A DNA stretch of 64,000 nucleotides from Bradyrhizobium sp. LLZ17 (GCF_041200145.1 NZ_CP165734.1:3658001-3722000); one strand, 5' to 3'. Shown: positions 31,777 to 43,087, counted from the stretch's first letter. Program-made: numbers and translations. Notes: generated by a model from the sequence alone, not told the origin.

Positions 31777-33240
31777 TTACCACTCCACGTCTTCATCGAT
31801 TTCCAGGATGATCATTTCGGCGCTCGGGACCGCGAGCTGAACTGACCTGCTTGGGTCCGTCGACTTGCGCTTGAGGGGGATCTGAGAATTCCAATTCAAC
31901 TCTTTGAGCCAAGGGGTGATGAACCAGGCCAGCGCAGCCAGCTGCAGCACAAGATTAATGCTGAATGCGATCTGATAAGCGATTGTGGGGTAGTGTCCGT
32001 CCTTTGCCGGCCATTGCTCGAGAATTAGCGCCGTCCCGTACTGGATGAGGAAAGCCCACCCGAAATGCAGAACGTTGAGCGCGCCGTTTGCGCGGGCGAT
32101 CAATTCGGCCGGAAAGTAATCTCCGATGATCGCGTAGCTGATGGCGATTGCTGATCCGACCACCGCCACAATCATCCATGACGGTAACGACAGGAACGGT
32201 GGATGCAAGATCAGCGCGAGTTCGGCTGCAATGAACGCAGCAGCTATGATCGCGAGCAACATTTCAACGTTATTGCCATGCCGGCGCAGCCAATCGGCGA
32301 CCAGACCGAGCAGCAATGCGCCTATGCTCAGGGCTATCGCCATGACGAGCAATTGTGTGACCAGGCTTGTTCGATCCAACCCTTCCACATCGCTCAACCA
32401 AGATGCCGCCCACAAGGACTGCAGGGCCCACGCAGACCCGATACATGTTGAAGAAATCGGCGCAATTCTCCAGAACCGCCCGTCCGTATAGACCGTCTTA
32501 AGGCTGACTGTCCCTGAGGGGCTCTTCCCAGTTACCTCTTGCTCTGGGACCAAAACATAGATCGCGACGGCTGCGGTGGCGCTGGATGCGGCAAGCACCT
32601 CAAACAGGCACCGCCAACCTATCCAGTCAAGCAATGCCTCGGCTGGTGCGGTTGCCGTCACCGCGCCCAGTGCACCCAGCATGATCATGCATCCGTTGAC
32701 GAGCGCCACGCGCTCTCTCGGAAACCAGAGCACGACCGTTTTCAGCCCGGACATGAGGGAAGCTGCGGTGCCAAACGCTATCATCGCGCGGCCAAGTAGA
32801 AGCGACAGGAATCCGCTCGATAATGCGAAAAGCGCCGCGCCTGCGGCTGCCAGCAGCAAGAGCGCACTTTGGACCCGGCGCGGACCGAAGCGATCCAAGA
32901 GAATACCGAGCGGAATCTGGCTGCCGGTAACGACCAGAAAGTAGATCGAGGCCAACAGCCCCAAATCGGCCGTGCCAAGATTCAGTTCAGAGGCGAGGCG
33001 GCCGCAAATGAGCGTATTGATCATTCGAAACAGGTAAGAAAGATAATATCCCGCAGCAAAGGGAAGGAACACGCAACAAATGATCCGCCAGCTCCAACGC
33101 CGCTTGACGGGCTTTTCGCATGATATCTGCCCAGCGGCATCGACGCGCGTGCTTCTCCGTGCGCGGCTGTTGGCTTTAACAAAAGGCGTTTGGCAACTGT
33201 CGAAAGTTGATATTGCTGCCGCCCTCCTCGGCGACAGCAC
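31777..33240 (-). CDS. Major facilitator superfamily transporter
   Basis: Up to 487 residues with about 12 hydrophobic helices. The first begins near RWSWRIICCVFLPFAAGYYL. The MFS loop 2-3 motif G-x-LLDRFGPRR appears as LGILLDRFGPRRVQSALLLL. The central loop separates two six-helix halves. The ~45 residues before the first helix are not typical, and the start is uncertain; the 5' end overlaps the CopG-like gene by 65 bases. Direction and substrate cannot be told. The upstream neighbour is a ribbon-helix-helix protein. Confidence 0.85.
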   Translation of the reverse strand: MLSPRRAAAISTFDSCQTPFVKANSRARRSTRVDAAGQISCEKPVKRRWSWRIICCVFLPFAAGYYLSYLFRMINTLICGRLASELNLGTADLGLLASIYFLVVTGSQIPLGILLDRFGPRRVQSALLLLAAAGAALFALSSGFLSLLLGRAMIAFGTAASLMSGLKTVVLWFPRERVALVNGCMIMLGALGAVTATAPAEALLDWIGWRCLFEVLAASSATAAVAIYVLVPEQEVTGKSPSGTVSLKTVYTDGRFWRIAPISSTCIGSAWALQSLWAASWLSDVEGLDRTSLVTQLLVMAIALSIGALLLGLVADWLRRHGNNVEMLLAIIAAAFIAAELALILHPPFLSLPSWMIVAVVGSAIAISYAIIGDYFPAELIARANGALNVLHFGWAFLIQYGTALILEQWPAKDGHYPTIAYQIAFSINLVLQLAALAWFITPWLKELNWNSQIPLKRKSTDPSRSVQLAVPSAEMIILEIDEDVEW

Positions 33241-33838
33241 ACAGTTCTGATTCTTCAGCTACGGCGGGAACACAGTGGCGTTCCTTTTCAATTGGCTCTC
33301 GTGCAACGGCGCGTGACGCCCCGCGGCCCATATCAGACCCGGATCGGCTGGAATTTCCCAGGCGATCAATCGTCTCCTGCAGCAAGGGCCGGCCAAGCCG
33401 TACGCGATGGTCGACCTGCTCGGCAAAGGCCTTGAAGCGCTCAAGCCCGAGTACGCACGCCTCGTCCTGCTTGGATGGCGGCATCGGCGGCGTCAGAGTG
33501 AGGTGGTATCGCGCATGGAGAGCCACTATTTCCGCGATCATCGCGATGTCCGTACGCAGACTAAGCACCTGCTCATTCGTTCGCTCGATGGCCTCGTATA
33601 CAAGACCCTCTATAGGCGGCGCCGGATCCAGGAAGCGCTCAAGAGCCGCGTCTACGACGACGCTCTTGCTCATCCCTTGGCGGTCAGTCGCGGCTTCAAG
33701 TCGCTGGAAAATGCTCTCAGAAAGTTGAATCGTGATCTTTCTGGTCCGCTGAGCTTCGCTTGGACTCGGCTGCGCGCCCACTTCAGCTTCATTTCGACTT
33801 GAGCTCGGTTCATCCCGGCGCTCGCCGCCAATCTGCAT
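33176..33838 (-). CDS. Ribbon-helix-helix (CopG-like) protein
   Basis: 220 residues from MQIGGERRDEPSSSRNEAEV, preceded by AAGGAAG. The core is RKITIQLSESIFQRLEAATD and GMSKSVVVDAALERFLDP (RHH fold), then a helical region EIVALHARYHLTLTPPMPP and ERFKAFAEQVDHRVRLGRPL. This arrangement parallels the CopG protein next to traG at 37480-37941, so it is a divergent paralogue placed in the cargo. Its long C-terminal tail has no resemblance. Probably a DNA-binding regulator. Confidence 0.8.
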   Translation of the reverse strand: MQIGGERRDEPSSSRNEAEVGAQPSPSEAQRTRKITIQLSESIFQRLEAATDRQGMSKSVVVDAALERFLDPAPPIEGLVYEAIERTNEQVLSLRTDIAMIAEIVALHARYHLTLTPPMPPSKQDEACVLGLERFKAFAEQVDHRVRLGRPLLQETIDRLGNSSRSGSDMGRGASRAVAREPIEKERHCVPAVAEESELCAVAEEGGSNINFRQLPNAFC

Positions 33839-34586
33839 ACTCCAGCTTCCTTCTCTCTGCGACTGCACACCGCCCGCGCTTGCACGCGCGTGGTCTGGAC
33901 GTTTGGTCGAAACGGATGAATCGCCCTGCGATGACGACAAAAGCTCCGAGGCCGCATACCGCTTCAACCGCGGGGACATTCCGGTCGCAGTCTGGCGTAC
34001 CAAAAGAAAGAAACGGCGGAGTCCTAAAGACCAGCGCCAGACGTCTCGTAGCCTCTTCTCCCTCTAGAGAGTCAGGTCGTCGACAGACGAGCGATTTCGT
34101 GGACGTGCACCCTTGGTTGGCGAGAAAACTGCCTATTCGAAAAAGAGGTCCAGCGCGATCTGGATGGCGCGCTCGCGGCGGGAGGTGGCGAACGATCGAC
34201 GCGGATGCGCCGCCATCATTTCTTCAGGCGTAATGCGCGACCACTCACTTGATCGGGAGGCTTCAGGGGTACTGTCGGCCCCATTTGCGGCCGATTGGAT
34301 CGCGCAGCGGATCCGCCTCCGTGTGGCTGCACGTAGCGCTCGTTGTGCCCGTCCTCGCAGCCAGGAGATTCATCGGTTCCCCCCTTCCGGGCATCGCTTC
34401 CGGATCCGATGGGAGGACTGTCATGTGAATTGCCGCTGCCGACGCCGAGCTTCGTTGCGCCAGACCGGCTGCTACAGGCTCGTCGCCGAAAATTCTGCAG
34501 CGGGCCCACACTGCTCACCCGCCTTGACGTCGGAGCCGTCGATGTACTTAAGTGCGACCCCGGTACGCGTCGAGTGGGGGCACATC
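33839..34586. other. Intergenic stretch, nothing recognised
   Basis: About 750 bases between divergently placed small genes. Several overlapping short frames on both strands, none with family resemblance. Confidence 0.4.
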
Positions 34587-34802
34587 ATGGATGTCGAGTT
34601 CTACAGGGGCTTTGCACAGCGAGCCCGCGATCTGGCCGATAAGGCCGACCCGTTTACGCGAAAGCGGCTTCTGGTGCTGGCCGAGAGATATGATGCCAAG
34701 CTCGGCAAGCCGTCGCCGGCCAGCCGCAACCTTCAACGCACGCTGCCGCTTCCCCGCACCGTGCCAGCCGTGAACTCCGTCTCCGATGCTGGCGAGGCTT
34801 GA
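34587..34802 (+). CDS. Small hypothetical protein of a type common in Bradyrhizobium
   Basis: 71 residues, MDVEFYRGFAQRARDLADKA then DPFTRKRLLVLAERYDAKLG and a Pro-rich tail LPLPRTVPAV. From memory, proteins with this M-D-x-E-FYR and DPFTRKRLL pattern are numerous in Bradyrhizobium genomes; no function is known to me. The ATG is chosen because the conserved pattern begins there. Confidence 0.7.
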   Translation: MDVEFYRGFAQRARDLADKADPFTRKRLLVLAERYDAKLGKPSPASRNLQRTLPLPRTVPAVNSVSDAGEA

Positions 34803-34975
34803 CGAAGAGCGCCGGCAGCGAGGTCGACTGCGACGTCTGCAGCGGCAGCAAGCATCAGCCCTCGCATGGGGGCTCCAAGGCGCTGGATTTTCCAGGGACG
34901 ATACACGACCTACACCGGGAAAGGATGCGCACCCAAACCGGAGTGAGCATGCCGGATGTCACGGGTTGGCCGCAG

Positions 34976-35164
34976 TCACCGCACTTCGGAAGCACTGCGG
35001 TCGCCGAGCAGCTTGCCGGTGGAGGCATTCACCAAATGGACCGACGAGCATGCCGGACAAACGACCGGCAGATGAGTGTCGAGACCGATCTGCTCCAGTC
35101 CTGTCAGCAGGTGCTGCACGTTTATGCCGGTGCGCGGGCACCTGAAAAGTACTGATTGCTCCAT
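34976..35164 (-). CDS. Small hypothetical protein with zinc-ribbon-like Cys pairs
   Basis: 62 residues: MEQSVLFRCPRTGINVQHLL ... VVCPACSSVHLVNASTGKLL. The single Cys in RCPRTG and the CPAC pair followed by a beta-hairpin resemble the short Bradyrhizobium proteins ending in TGKLLG. A metal-binding fold is likely, with unknown function. The plus-strand frame over the same bases is judged a shadow. Confidence 0.6.
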   Translation of the reverse strand: MEQSVLFRCPRTGINVQHLLTGLEQIGLDTHLPVVCPACSSVHLVNASTGKLLGDRSASEVR

Positions 35165-37479
35165 CCGGCCAGCATAGGCCTGGATACTGAGCCCTGAAAC
35201 TGCGGTTGTTTACTGAGGGCGGGCGCGCACCTCCCGGAGCACCGTGCGGCGGCAGTAATGAATCTTGATGGCGTCTGGAGGCCGGCTCTGCGACAGGGCT
35301 TTGCGTATTCTTTGGCCCCAGTGCTCAAGCCGCGCGGCCGGGTCCGCATCGTTGATCGAGCGCGCAAGCGGGGGTACCTTCTCGCCGGCATTCTGTTTTA
35401 TCGTCCTCAATGGAATTCCTAACCCGAAATGGGCGCTCGTGTTGCGCGCTCTTGCATGGAGATCACATACCTACAGTGCGCTTCACTTTCAGCCACCAGC
35501 TTGCCCGGCGAGGATCGCCCGGACCTGATCTCACGCCGGTGGGGCGCCGCTCGGTGAGACCTGCCAGGACGAGCCGTCTCGAGCCGACGATGTGGACTTC
35601 CGATATGAGCGGATCCTCATCCGAGGCAACATCCAGATCTCAAGACGAGGCGCCGCAAGGATGGACAATGCGGCCGCCAGCGTAACAGTCCGGACACCTA
35701 AGCGGACTTGCCGCTGCAGTGACGAGATGCGGTGTAGCCTGGCGGTTGGCGAGGCTCCGCAGCAGGGCGTTTCTCCAATGGAGAACCGGCCTGGATCATG
35801 CGAGTGTCCGCACGCCCCGCTGCAAACTAGTTCTTCTCTTTGCCTATCCGTTACCCCTATCCGGCCGTTGGGGTCGAAGCCGGAATACGCCCTGTCGCGG
35901 CCCCGGCGGGGAAGACCATTGAGGCCTAAGCGGCGTCGCCAGCACGGTTCTCACGGCGTTCGAGCACACCGGTAGGGCTTTCTGGAGTCTGGGATGCGTG
36001 CTGCGTCCGCCATCGACAGCCACGTCGATGCCGGTGATGCCGGATGCGAGAAACGTCAGCCGTCGCGATCTTCCGCGGCTTTCCGAAGTGTTTCGTGGAT
36101 ATCTGTTCCAGCAGGGCCTTTCCGTGTCCTTGCACGCGGACCTCGGAAATGCCGACCCTCCTAAACAGCGGGCCTTCGATGACGCCTGAGCTCTCGGCGC
36201 TTACCCGGACGCTTCGGCGGATCCGCTTGGCGCCATGCCTTCGTGTGAAGTTGCGCGGTACAGCCTTCGATGCCGGTACGGTCGATGTGACCGCGATTTC
36301 GGCCTGATCGGACAAAGAAGACGTGAAAACGATCGCGCTGGCGCTGTGCATCAGACGCAACACCTTCTGAACGTTGAAATGGGATCCGCGGAAACTGACA
36401 GACAAGACGTCAAAGCTCTGCTGCGTTGTCGATCCGAGCTCGGCATTGGCGTCGAAACGGGCTATGATAGTTTCGCGCATTCGTTCGAAGCGGGATAGCC
36501 GGCGCGAAAAGCGGCAACAGCCAAGCCTCGCTGTCCGGATAGCTGCGCAACGCCCTGCAGGACTTTGGCTCATCACGTGTTTGCGCATCGCTCGGCTTGT
36601 GCATTGAGGGAGAAGGACTTTCTGTCGGCTCTGTGGGTCGTCGCGTCGGCTACTGCCGTAGTCGAACCATGCCCCATCATGTAGTACGCGGTGAAGTGGC
36701 CGCTCTTGCTGGCGATCTTTTCTTGCGACTGACTTTGTCCGTCCTCACGTTTGGTCATCAGCTGCATCTTGCATCGCTAGCGATCAGGGGCGTCGGGACA
36801 AGCTTCCATCCCGTGGCCTTGCGCAACTCTGTCTGCGTAACGCCGTCTGGCCGCGAGGCCAGAGGGTTGATCAGATTGCTCTTGGTGTTGATGCTTGCCA
36901 TCGTCGCCACCCGCGGGAATTGGACCTAATTGAACAGCTCCAGGCCAGTGTGCTTTTCTTGGCCCAGTTGTCCCTTTCATTGAGAGGGGACGATCTAGTT
37001 TCCACCCCTCTGGAATTGCCGAAACATATTGCAGGCGGTCTCAGGGACTGGCTGATTGCAATCTGACGTAAACGGGTAGCGTCGCACCATTTCGCTGAAG
37101 TTTGGGGCAGTGCACGTTTTCGCATTTTTTCGACACGGTGCTCGCGAGTCAGGCCCGACAATGTGGAGTGCTAACACAGAGGACCTGGCGTGCAATCCGC
37201 AAAGACTGGTAGGGGCACTACTGGGAACGCCTTGGCTGGAGAGGCTTGCGCGTATTCATGCAAGCAGCCTCACTCCATTTGAGCGGCAGCTCGGATCGAG
37301 GCCGGCCCTTTCTTAACTCGCCATGCAGTCTGTCCCCTCAGATATCCGTCCTCGGTCCTGATCAAACGCGCTCGCACGACTCGATCTGGCCGCATTATTG
37401 TTTGCGGCCGAATGCACTCGGCGCGACGTACCTTCGCAAGTTCCCTTGTGGTCCTCGCGCGCAAATCGCAGCCTGTTCT
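35165..37479. other. 2.3-kb degenerate region with no supported gene
   Basis: Open frames on both strands overlap heavily and none shows a domain, signal or convincing start. The low coding signal next to the traG-copG genes suggests decayed inserted DNA. I looked for transposase, nod/nif and toxin motifs and saw none. Confidence 0.4.
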
Positions 37480-37941
37480 CTAACAGCATGATCCGCCCGC
37501 TCCGACCGTCGATCGACTTACCTCCGGAATTCCGGCGTTCAAATCGAAGCTCACCTCTTTCAGAACGGTTGATCCGCTGGAAAGCCTTCGCCCGAGCGCT
37601 TCAACGAATCGATCATAACGTTCGGCGCCTTTGGCGCGAGCGGCTGGACTGGATTGTTCTGGTAATGCTGGCACCGATGTCAACCAGAAGCGGATGAACA
37701 GGGCGAGCGTCTCGAGCGTGATGCTGTCATTGCGTTCGAGACGCTCGAGCAGCCGTGCGATCCGATCCAGCCGCTTGGCAACAGCCGCCTCGCGTCGGTC
37801 GGAATCGTCAGGCGAAAGAAATGACGCGATCGCGGCCTCTGCCACAAGCGACTTCGGCTGGCCACGACGCTCTGCGAAGACATCAAGGGTTCTGAATGTC
37901 TGCGGATCAAGGTAGACACTGAGCTGAATCTTTTTCACCAT
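37480..37941 (-). CDS. CopG-type ribbon-helix-helix protein of the transfer operon
   Basis: 153 residues from MVKKIQLSVYLDPQTFRTLD. The RHH core is followed by AERRGQPKSLVAEAAIASFL and a helical tail with RLDRIARLLERLERNDSITL, LALFIRFWLTSVPALPEQ and RYDRFVEALGRRL. In rhizobial ICEs and plasmids a protein like this lies between traG and trbB and may regulate the operon. Here it starts 10 bases after traG but trbB is 9.5 kb away. The upstream alternative start is inside traG and was rejected. Confidence 0.88.
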   Translation of the reverse strand: MVKKIQLSVYLDPQTFRTLDVFAERRGQPKSLVAEAAIASFLSPDDSDRREAAVAKRLDRIARLLERLERNDSITLETLALFIRFWLTSVPALPEQSSPAARAKGAERYDRFVEALGRRLSSGSTVLKEVSFDLNAGIPEVSRSTVGAGGSCC

Positions 37942-37951
37942 TTTGCCCCGC

Positions 37952-39932
37952 TCACAGGTCCATGCCATCGTCAGGGTCGAGGCTGGTCGCGCGCGCTACT
38001 CCCTGCATTGCGCGGCTTAGGGCTCGTGCCTGGACCGCATCTGCGTCCGGCTCATCGGGACCAGCATCGAACTCATGTTCCGCGAGCGGTGCCTTGATTT
38101 CGATCTCCTCGTGCTGCGGCAATTCTGGCTCGCGCCGCAGCCCCCCATTCGGATCGCTACCTTTTCGCTGCCGGGGCGCAAGCAGTTCGATCGAGGGCGC
38201 AGCGGTTGGGTGCCCTGACCAGTCCTCATCCGGGCGCGTGGACAAGAGAATCGTTCCTGTTCTGGCGGGCTTGAAGATTCGCTTCTGAAATTGCGGGTCC
38301 TCATAGTAGCGAACCTTGGTGGCCCGCAGGGGATGGAGGCCCGACACCATCACAATCGCCTCCTTTGATGAGAGCTGCATGACTTCGCCGGGCGTCAGGA
38401 GCGGACGGGACGTCTCTTGGCGGCTCACCATCAAGTGTCCAAGCCAGGGGCTTAATCGGTGCCCGGCATAGTTTTTCATGGCGCGCAGTTCGGTCGCGGT
38501 CCCCAGCGCGTCCGAGACGCGCTTAGCGGTGCGCTCGTCATTCGTGGAGAAGGCGATCCGGATGTGGCAATTGTCGAGGATCGCGTGGTTCGGCCCATAG
38601 GCGCGCTCTAATTGATTCAAGCTCTGAGTGATCAGGAAACTGCGAATGCCATAGCCCGCCATGAAGGCAAGCTGGCTCTCGAAGAAGTCGAGCCGGCCAA
38701 GGGCAGCAAACTCGTCGAGCATCAGGAGGAGCTTTTGGCGGCGCCGGTCGGGATCCAGGCTCTCCGTCAGGCGCCGTCCGATCTGATTGAGGATGAGCCG
38801 CATCAGGGGTTTTGTGCGGACGATGTCGGATGGCGGTACGACAAGATAGAGTGAGACGGGCTGCGGTCTGTCGACGAGATCGCGAATGCGCCAATCGCTC
38901 CGCGCGGTGACCTTAGCGACGACCGGATCGCGATAAAGGCCCAAGAAGCTCATTGTGGTCGACAGCACGCCCGACCGCTCGTTCTCGCTCTTGTTGAGCA
39001 GCTCTCGCGCAGCTGAAGCAACGACAGGATGAACGCGATCACCAAGATGAAGAGTCGCAAGCATCGCATTCAGCGTGGTCTCGATCGGGCGGCACGGGTC
39101 CGAAAGGAATCTGGCAACGCCGGCAAGCGTCTTGTCAGCTTCAGCATAGAGGACATGCAGGATCGCGCCGACGAGCAGAGAATGGCTGGTTTTTTTCCCA
39201 ATGATTGCGGCGCTCGAGCGCTCCTTCGGGATCGACGAGGATATCCGCCACGTTTTGGGCGTCTCGTACTTCGCAATCACCACGGCGAATCTCAAGAAGG
39301 GGATTGTAGGCCGCGCTTGCCGCGTTTGTCGGGTCGAACAAGAGTACATCTCCAAGGCGCGCGCGCCATCCCGAGGTCAACTGGAAATTCTCGCCCTTGA
39401 TATCGTGGACGATCACCGAGCGCGGCCAAGTCAAAAGAGTTGGAACGACCAGGCCGACCCCCTTGCCCGAACGGGTAGGCGCAAAGCAGAGCACGTGCTC
39501 AGGCCCATCATGGCGAAGATATCGACCATCGAAACGCCCGAGCACGAGGCCATCGACACCTAGCAGCCCCGCCCGTTTGACCTCGCGCGTATCGGCCCAA
39601 CGCGCTGATCCGTAAGTCGTGACATCGCGAGCCTCATGCGCGCGCAAGACCGAAAGCACCATTGCTGCGGCGACTGCCGCGATCCCACCGCCCCCGGCAA
39701 TGGCGCCCCCTTGGAGGAATATCGTGGGCGCGTAAGCGTCGAATTCAAACCACCAGATGAAGAAGGCAAACGGCTCGTAGATGGGCCAGGCCCCCAGCCT
39801 GAACCAGGCCGGTCCAAGCTGCGGCTGGAACGCAAGCTGATAGGCCGTCCATTCGGTCGCTGCCCACACGAAGGTGAACGCGATCAGGCAAACCAGGATC
39901 ACCTGATGCCAAATGATTTTCGTCGCAGACAT
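37952..39932 (-). pseudogene. traG: TraG/VirD4 type IV coupling protein, frameshifted at a homopolymer
   Basis: Two frames join to ~659 residues, normal for TraG. The N-terminal part (from MSATKIIWHQVILVCLIAFT) has the membrane helices and Walker A CFAPTRSGKGVGLVVPTLLT. The second part has the Walker B region LLLMLDEFAALGRLDFFESQ and later LLTPGEVMQLSSKEAIVMVS. They are separated by seven T at 39190-39196 (A on the coding strand) where six would keep HWEK-TSHSLLVGAILHVLY in frame. The coupling protein brings the relaxase-DNA complex to the channel; if real, the shift blocks conjugation. Confidence 0.92.
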
Positions 39933-41237
39933 GGCTTGCGGATATCGACACCATCGACCTGTTGGCCGCAATCAGGGGCTTACGTTTCCCGTAGTCGGGC
40001 GCGCCCTAGCGAAGGGATCGGCGGGTCAGATCGGGAAGCGGCGTTTGGACCGAAGAAGTTCGCTCGGCCTAGTAGAACAGGCTTCCTCGGCGAACCGTCC
40101 AAACCAGCTTCGCGTGATCGGCGCTTGGATGATGACAGGATCAACTCGCATCGTGCTGCCGCTCGAGGCGAACCGAGCGGCCTTCGCAGCGACGCTCCGG
40201 GTTATAGATTCCTGCGAAGGCTAGCTCGCCTCTTCCCCTAAGCCCTCCGTCAAGCGCGCGGGATCCAGAGAGCGTGCGGCGTGCCACAACTCCTTGTTGA
40301 TGAGGCGGACGTTCGCGGATTAAATCGGTAGGAGGCGGGGTTCGCTGAGTTGGAGATAATGCTCACGCGGGAAGCGTCTCGGCATGAGCGCTTATTCCCG
40401 ACGGGACGACACTGCCGGGCCGACCGTCGAAATGCTCCCGCAGATCGGTATCGAGCGAGTCCCTCCTCCAGTCGCCTATGGCGCCCTATTGTTTTGGCCC
40501 GCTAGATGCTTGGAAGTTGCACATCAGCTGTTGCGGACTCTCTGGAGAGAGGGACAGGCGACTAGCGTTCGCCAAATTATCATTGCGCGAATCGGTTGCA
40601 GTTCGCCTATCCACTCCTCAAGCTGCTTGCCGGCCCGGAGTTGTCCGATTGCTCGCCGGCCTGCATACACGGATAATCTCGCGCGAATGCCTCCACAGCC
40701 GAGCAGATCGAATCGCGATTCGCCCGCTCGATGACACCAACACAACCGGGTCCAGCAAACCAGGCTCTCGCGGACGCAAAAGCGTTGAGCGAAGCGGCGC
40801 AGTCTTCTGCAGAACATCTGAGCATCGGCATCCGAGACCAGCACGCACGGAGGTATCGTCACCGCGATCAAGCCACAGCCAGACACCTTGCGATCACTTC
40901 AAGATCGAAGGTCCCTTGCGGTTTGCGCGCACGGGAGGGCCGTCTAGATTCGAAGGCCCTGCTAGCCGATTTTACCGCAAGAGGCTGACGAGCCTCAGTA
41001 AGCTCACCGTGAACGGCGCTTTTATTTCCACACGGCTGCGTCCAGCCGACCACCGAGCGCCACCAAGGTCGAGGGAACCCAGAGGCGATAAAGAGATACG
41101 TCCAGAACGGTGGAACCTCCATTTGCCATTCGCTGCTCACTGTCCCTCCTCTCCCATTTTTCCGTCTTGACCCGTCCACGTGCGGGCAACCAAGTCTCGC
41201 CCCCCCTGCAATTGGCGTGCGGCGCCAGGACCTCAGG
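39933..41237. other. 1.3-kb gap between relaxase and traG, nothing recognised
   Basis: Short overlapping frames on both strands without family resemblance. In related elements traG often follows the relaxase more closely, so this may be decayed DNA. No insertion-sequence ends were seen. Confidence 0.4.
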
Positions 41238-42965
41238 TCAGAGCGATAGGCCGCGCTTGCGCCCGAAGTCCCAGTCGACGCTGCCTGGACCGGCGATGCC
41301 GGTGACCTGTTTGCCCAATTCCCGCTCGAGCGAAGGCGACCAGGGCACAAGCTGAAAGCCGAGGCCGTTGTCGATCATCGCGAAGCGCCCCGACGCCAAT
41401 GACAGGCGCCGACGATAAACCCCCGAAATCTGCTCACCTGCATCAGATGACAAGTGCGGAAGGCCCGTTTCCTCGATGAGGCGTCGTGTGACGACCTCGA
41501 GTTCGCGATCCCGGAGGGTGTCGATCAGATTGCGGCTTAGCCGGACCTTGTTGCCATCGCGCTGGGCGAGCCCTTGGTCGGCCAACACATCGATGCGCTG
41601 TTCGAGTGCCGCACGAACCTCGGCGCCAAACGCATTGCGGGAGAGCTCGGCAGAATGTCGCGCGACGAGCTGCCGGTCTAGCCACGTGGCTCCGTCCGCC
41701 GCGACCTGCTGATCGAGAACGAGTTCCGAGCGAACCGCGAGCGCAGTACGTGTCCGACCACGGGCATCCGCAAACCGGCGCAGTTCCACAATCCCACCGA
41801 TCGGCCCATCACCCGCCGCCTCGAGGTCAGGGAGCTTCACATGATGCACGCGCCCGTCAATCCCATCGACAATGGCAAAGGCTGTGCCCTTCAGTTCGTC
41901 ATCAAGCCCGCGCGCGATGAGACGGCCAACGATCGGTTCGCCATGACTTTCGCCCTCCAGTGCCCAGGATGCAGAAGCGCGGCTGGCGCCGTCCCGCGTG
42001 AGACTTTTGTGCAGCCGCCTGATGATGTCACCGCGCTCGCCAAGCGCGCGCAACCGCGCTTCCGCATCGGCGGCCAGGACCCAGACCGCGGGCCCCGCAG
42101 GTTCCGCCAACCCGAGCCGCTCGAGCGTCCGCATCCGCCCGATCCGAATTTCTCGCAATGGATCGCGCCCGGCATCCCGCTCTAATCTCAAATCGATGAC
42201 GCCGTCCGCCGTCCCCGCTTCCCGGGCAAGCGCCCGGTCGAGCCTGGTCCAGCGTTCGGCTGTCATATCCGCCTCAAGGCTTTGGCGGATCTCGAGCTCC
42301 GAGCGAGGGCCAAGTTCTCGCGTGACAAGGTCGCTGGCGCGGGCGCGTAGGCCCATAGCGATATAATCGCGACTGATGACGAGGTCGGCACCGTCATCCG
42401 TACGGCCCCGCACGAGGATATGGATGTGCGGATGCTCGGTATTCCAATGGTCGACAGCGACCCAATCAAGCCGTGTGCCAAGGTCGCGCGAGGCCTGGTC
42501 CATCAGCTCCCGGGTGAAGCTACGCAGGCTGGCAAGTTCTCCAGCATCATCAGGCGAGACGATGAACCTGAAATGATGGCGGTCACCCTCGCAACGCGTG
42601 ACGAAAGCGCGACCGTCCGCATCGTCGCCCGCGGCGTCGAATAGTTTTCCCGGGGCGCCGTCGCGCGTGACTCCGTCGCGCTGCAGGTAACCGATATGGG
42701 CGCGCAACGCGCCCGGCGAACGCATCCGCCGCACCACCCGCGCCTTGATCATAGCGCCGCGGCCGCGGGCGTTCAGGAGCCGTGCCGCAGCGATGCTCGC
42801 GGCGCGGCCGCGTCCAAACCTACGGCCGTGGCCATGCTTGCCTCGCGAGAGGCCGCCAGCCTTCTGAGCCGCAGTGAGTGCCTGCGCCAGAAACGGCTTT
42901 GCCCGGGGCGCACGCCTGGAACGGATACGGCCGGGGCGGATCCGAAGATCATCGTCGCGCGTCAT
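41238..42965 (-). CDS. Conjugative relaxase of the VirD2/DUF3363 type (RlxS-like, MOBP group)
   Basis: 575 residues starting MTRDDDLRIRPGRIRSRRAP, the standard start of this family. The HUH metal-binding motif appears as DHWNTEHPHIHILVRG (residues ~165-180), and the C-terminal half is DUF3363 with FQLVPWSPSLERELGKQVTG. A nicking Tyr is expected in the N-terminal domain (HIGYLQRDGV is a candidate). It nicks oriT, stays bound to the 5' end and pilots the strand through TraG and Trb. A nic-like site lies just upstream at 43112-43117. The known counterpart in ICEMlSymR7A is RlxS. Confidence 0.92.
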   Translation of the reverse strand: MTRDDDLRIRPGRIRSRRAPRAKPFLAQALTAAQKAGGLSRGKHGHGRRFGRGRAASIAAARLLNARGRGAMIKARVVRRMRSPGALRAHIGYLQRDGVTRDGAPGKLFDAAGDDADGRAFVTRCEGDRHHFRFIVSPDDAGELASLRSFTRELMDQASRDLGTRLDWVAVDHWNTEHPHIHILVRGRTDDGADLVISRDYIAMGLRARASDLVTRELGPRSELEIRQSLEADMTAERWTRLDRALAREAGTADGVIDLRLERDAGRDPLREIRIGRMRTLERLGLAEPAGPAVWVLAADAEARLRALGERGDIIRRLHKSLTRDGASRASASWALEGESHGEPIVGRLIARGLDDELKGTAFAIVDGIDGRVHHVKLPDLEAAGDGPIGGIVELRRFADARGRTRTALAVRSELVLDQQVAADGATWLDRQLVARHSAELSRNAFGAEVRAALEQRIDVLADQGLAQRDGNKVRLSRNLIDTLRDRELEVVTRRLIEETGLPHLSSDAGEQISGVYRRRLSLASGRFAMIDNGLGFQLVPWSPSLERELGKQVTGIAGPGSVDWDFGRKRGLSL

Positions 42966-43087
42966 TCCGGTCGCCGCAACGCACCGAAAACCGTGTAAGA
43001 ACAGCGCCTTGGGGAAAGCTGAACTTTACGCCGAGTTGCCGCAATGTTTAGTGGATCATTGAAATCGATACACTTTCTCGCACAACC

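Noticed and set aside
35165..37479. Hidden genes in the 2.3-kb region next to copG
   Set aside because: Several frames exceed 80 codons on both strands, but none has a motif, a good start or consistent coding character.
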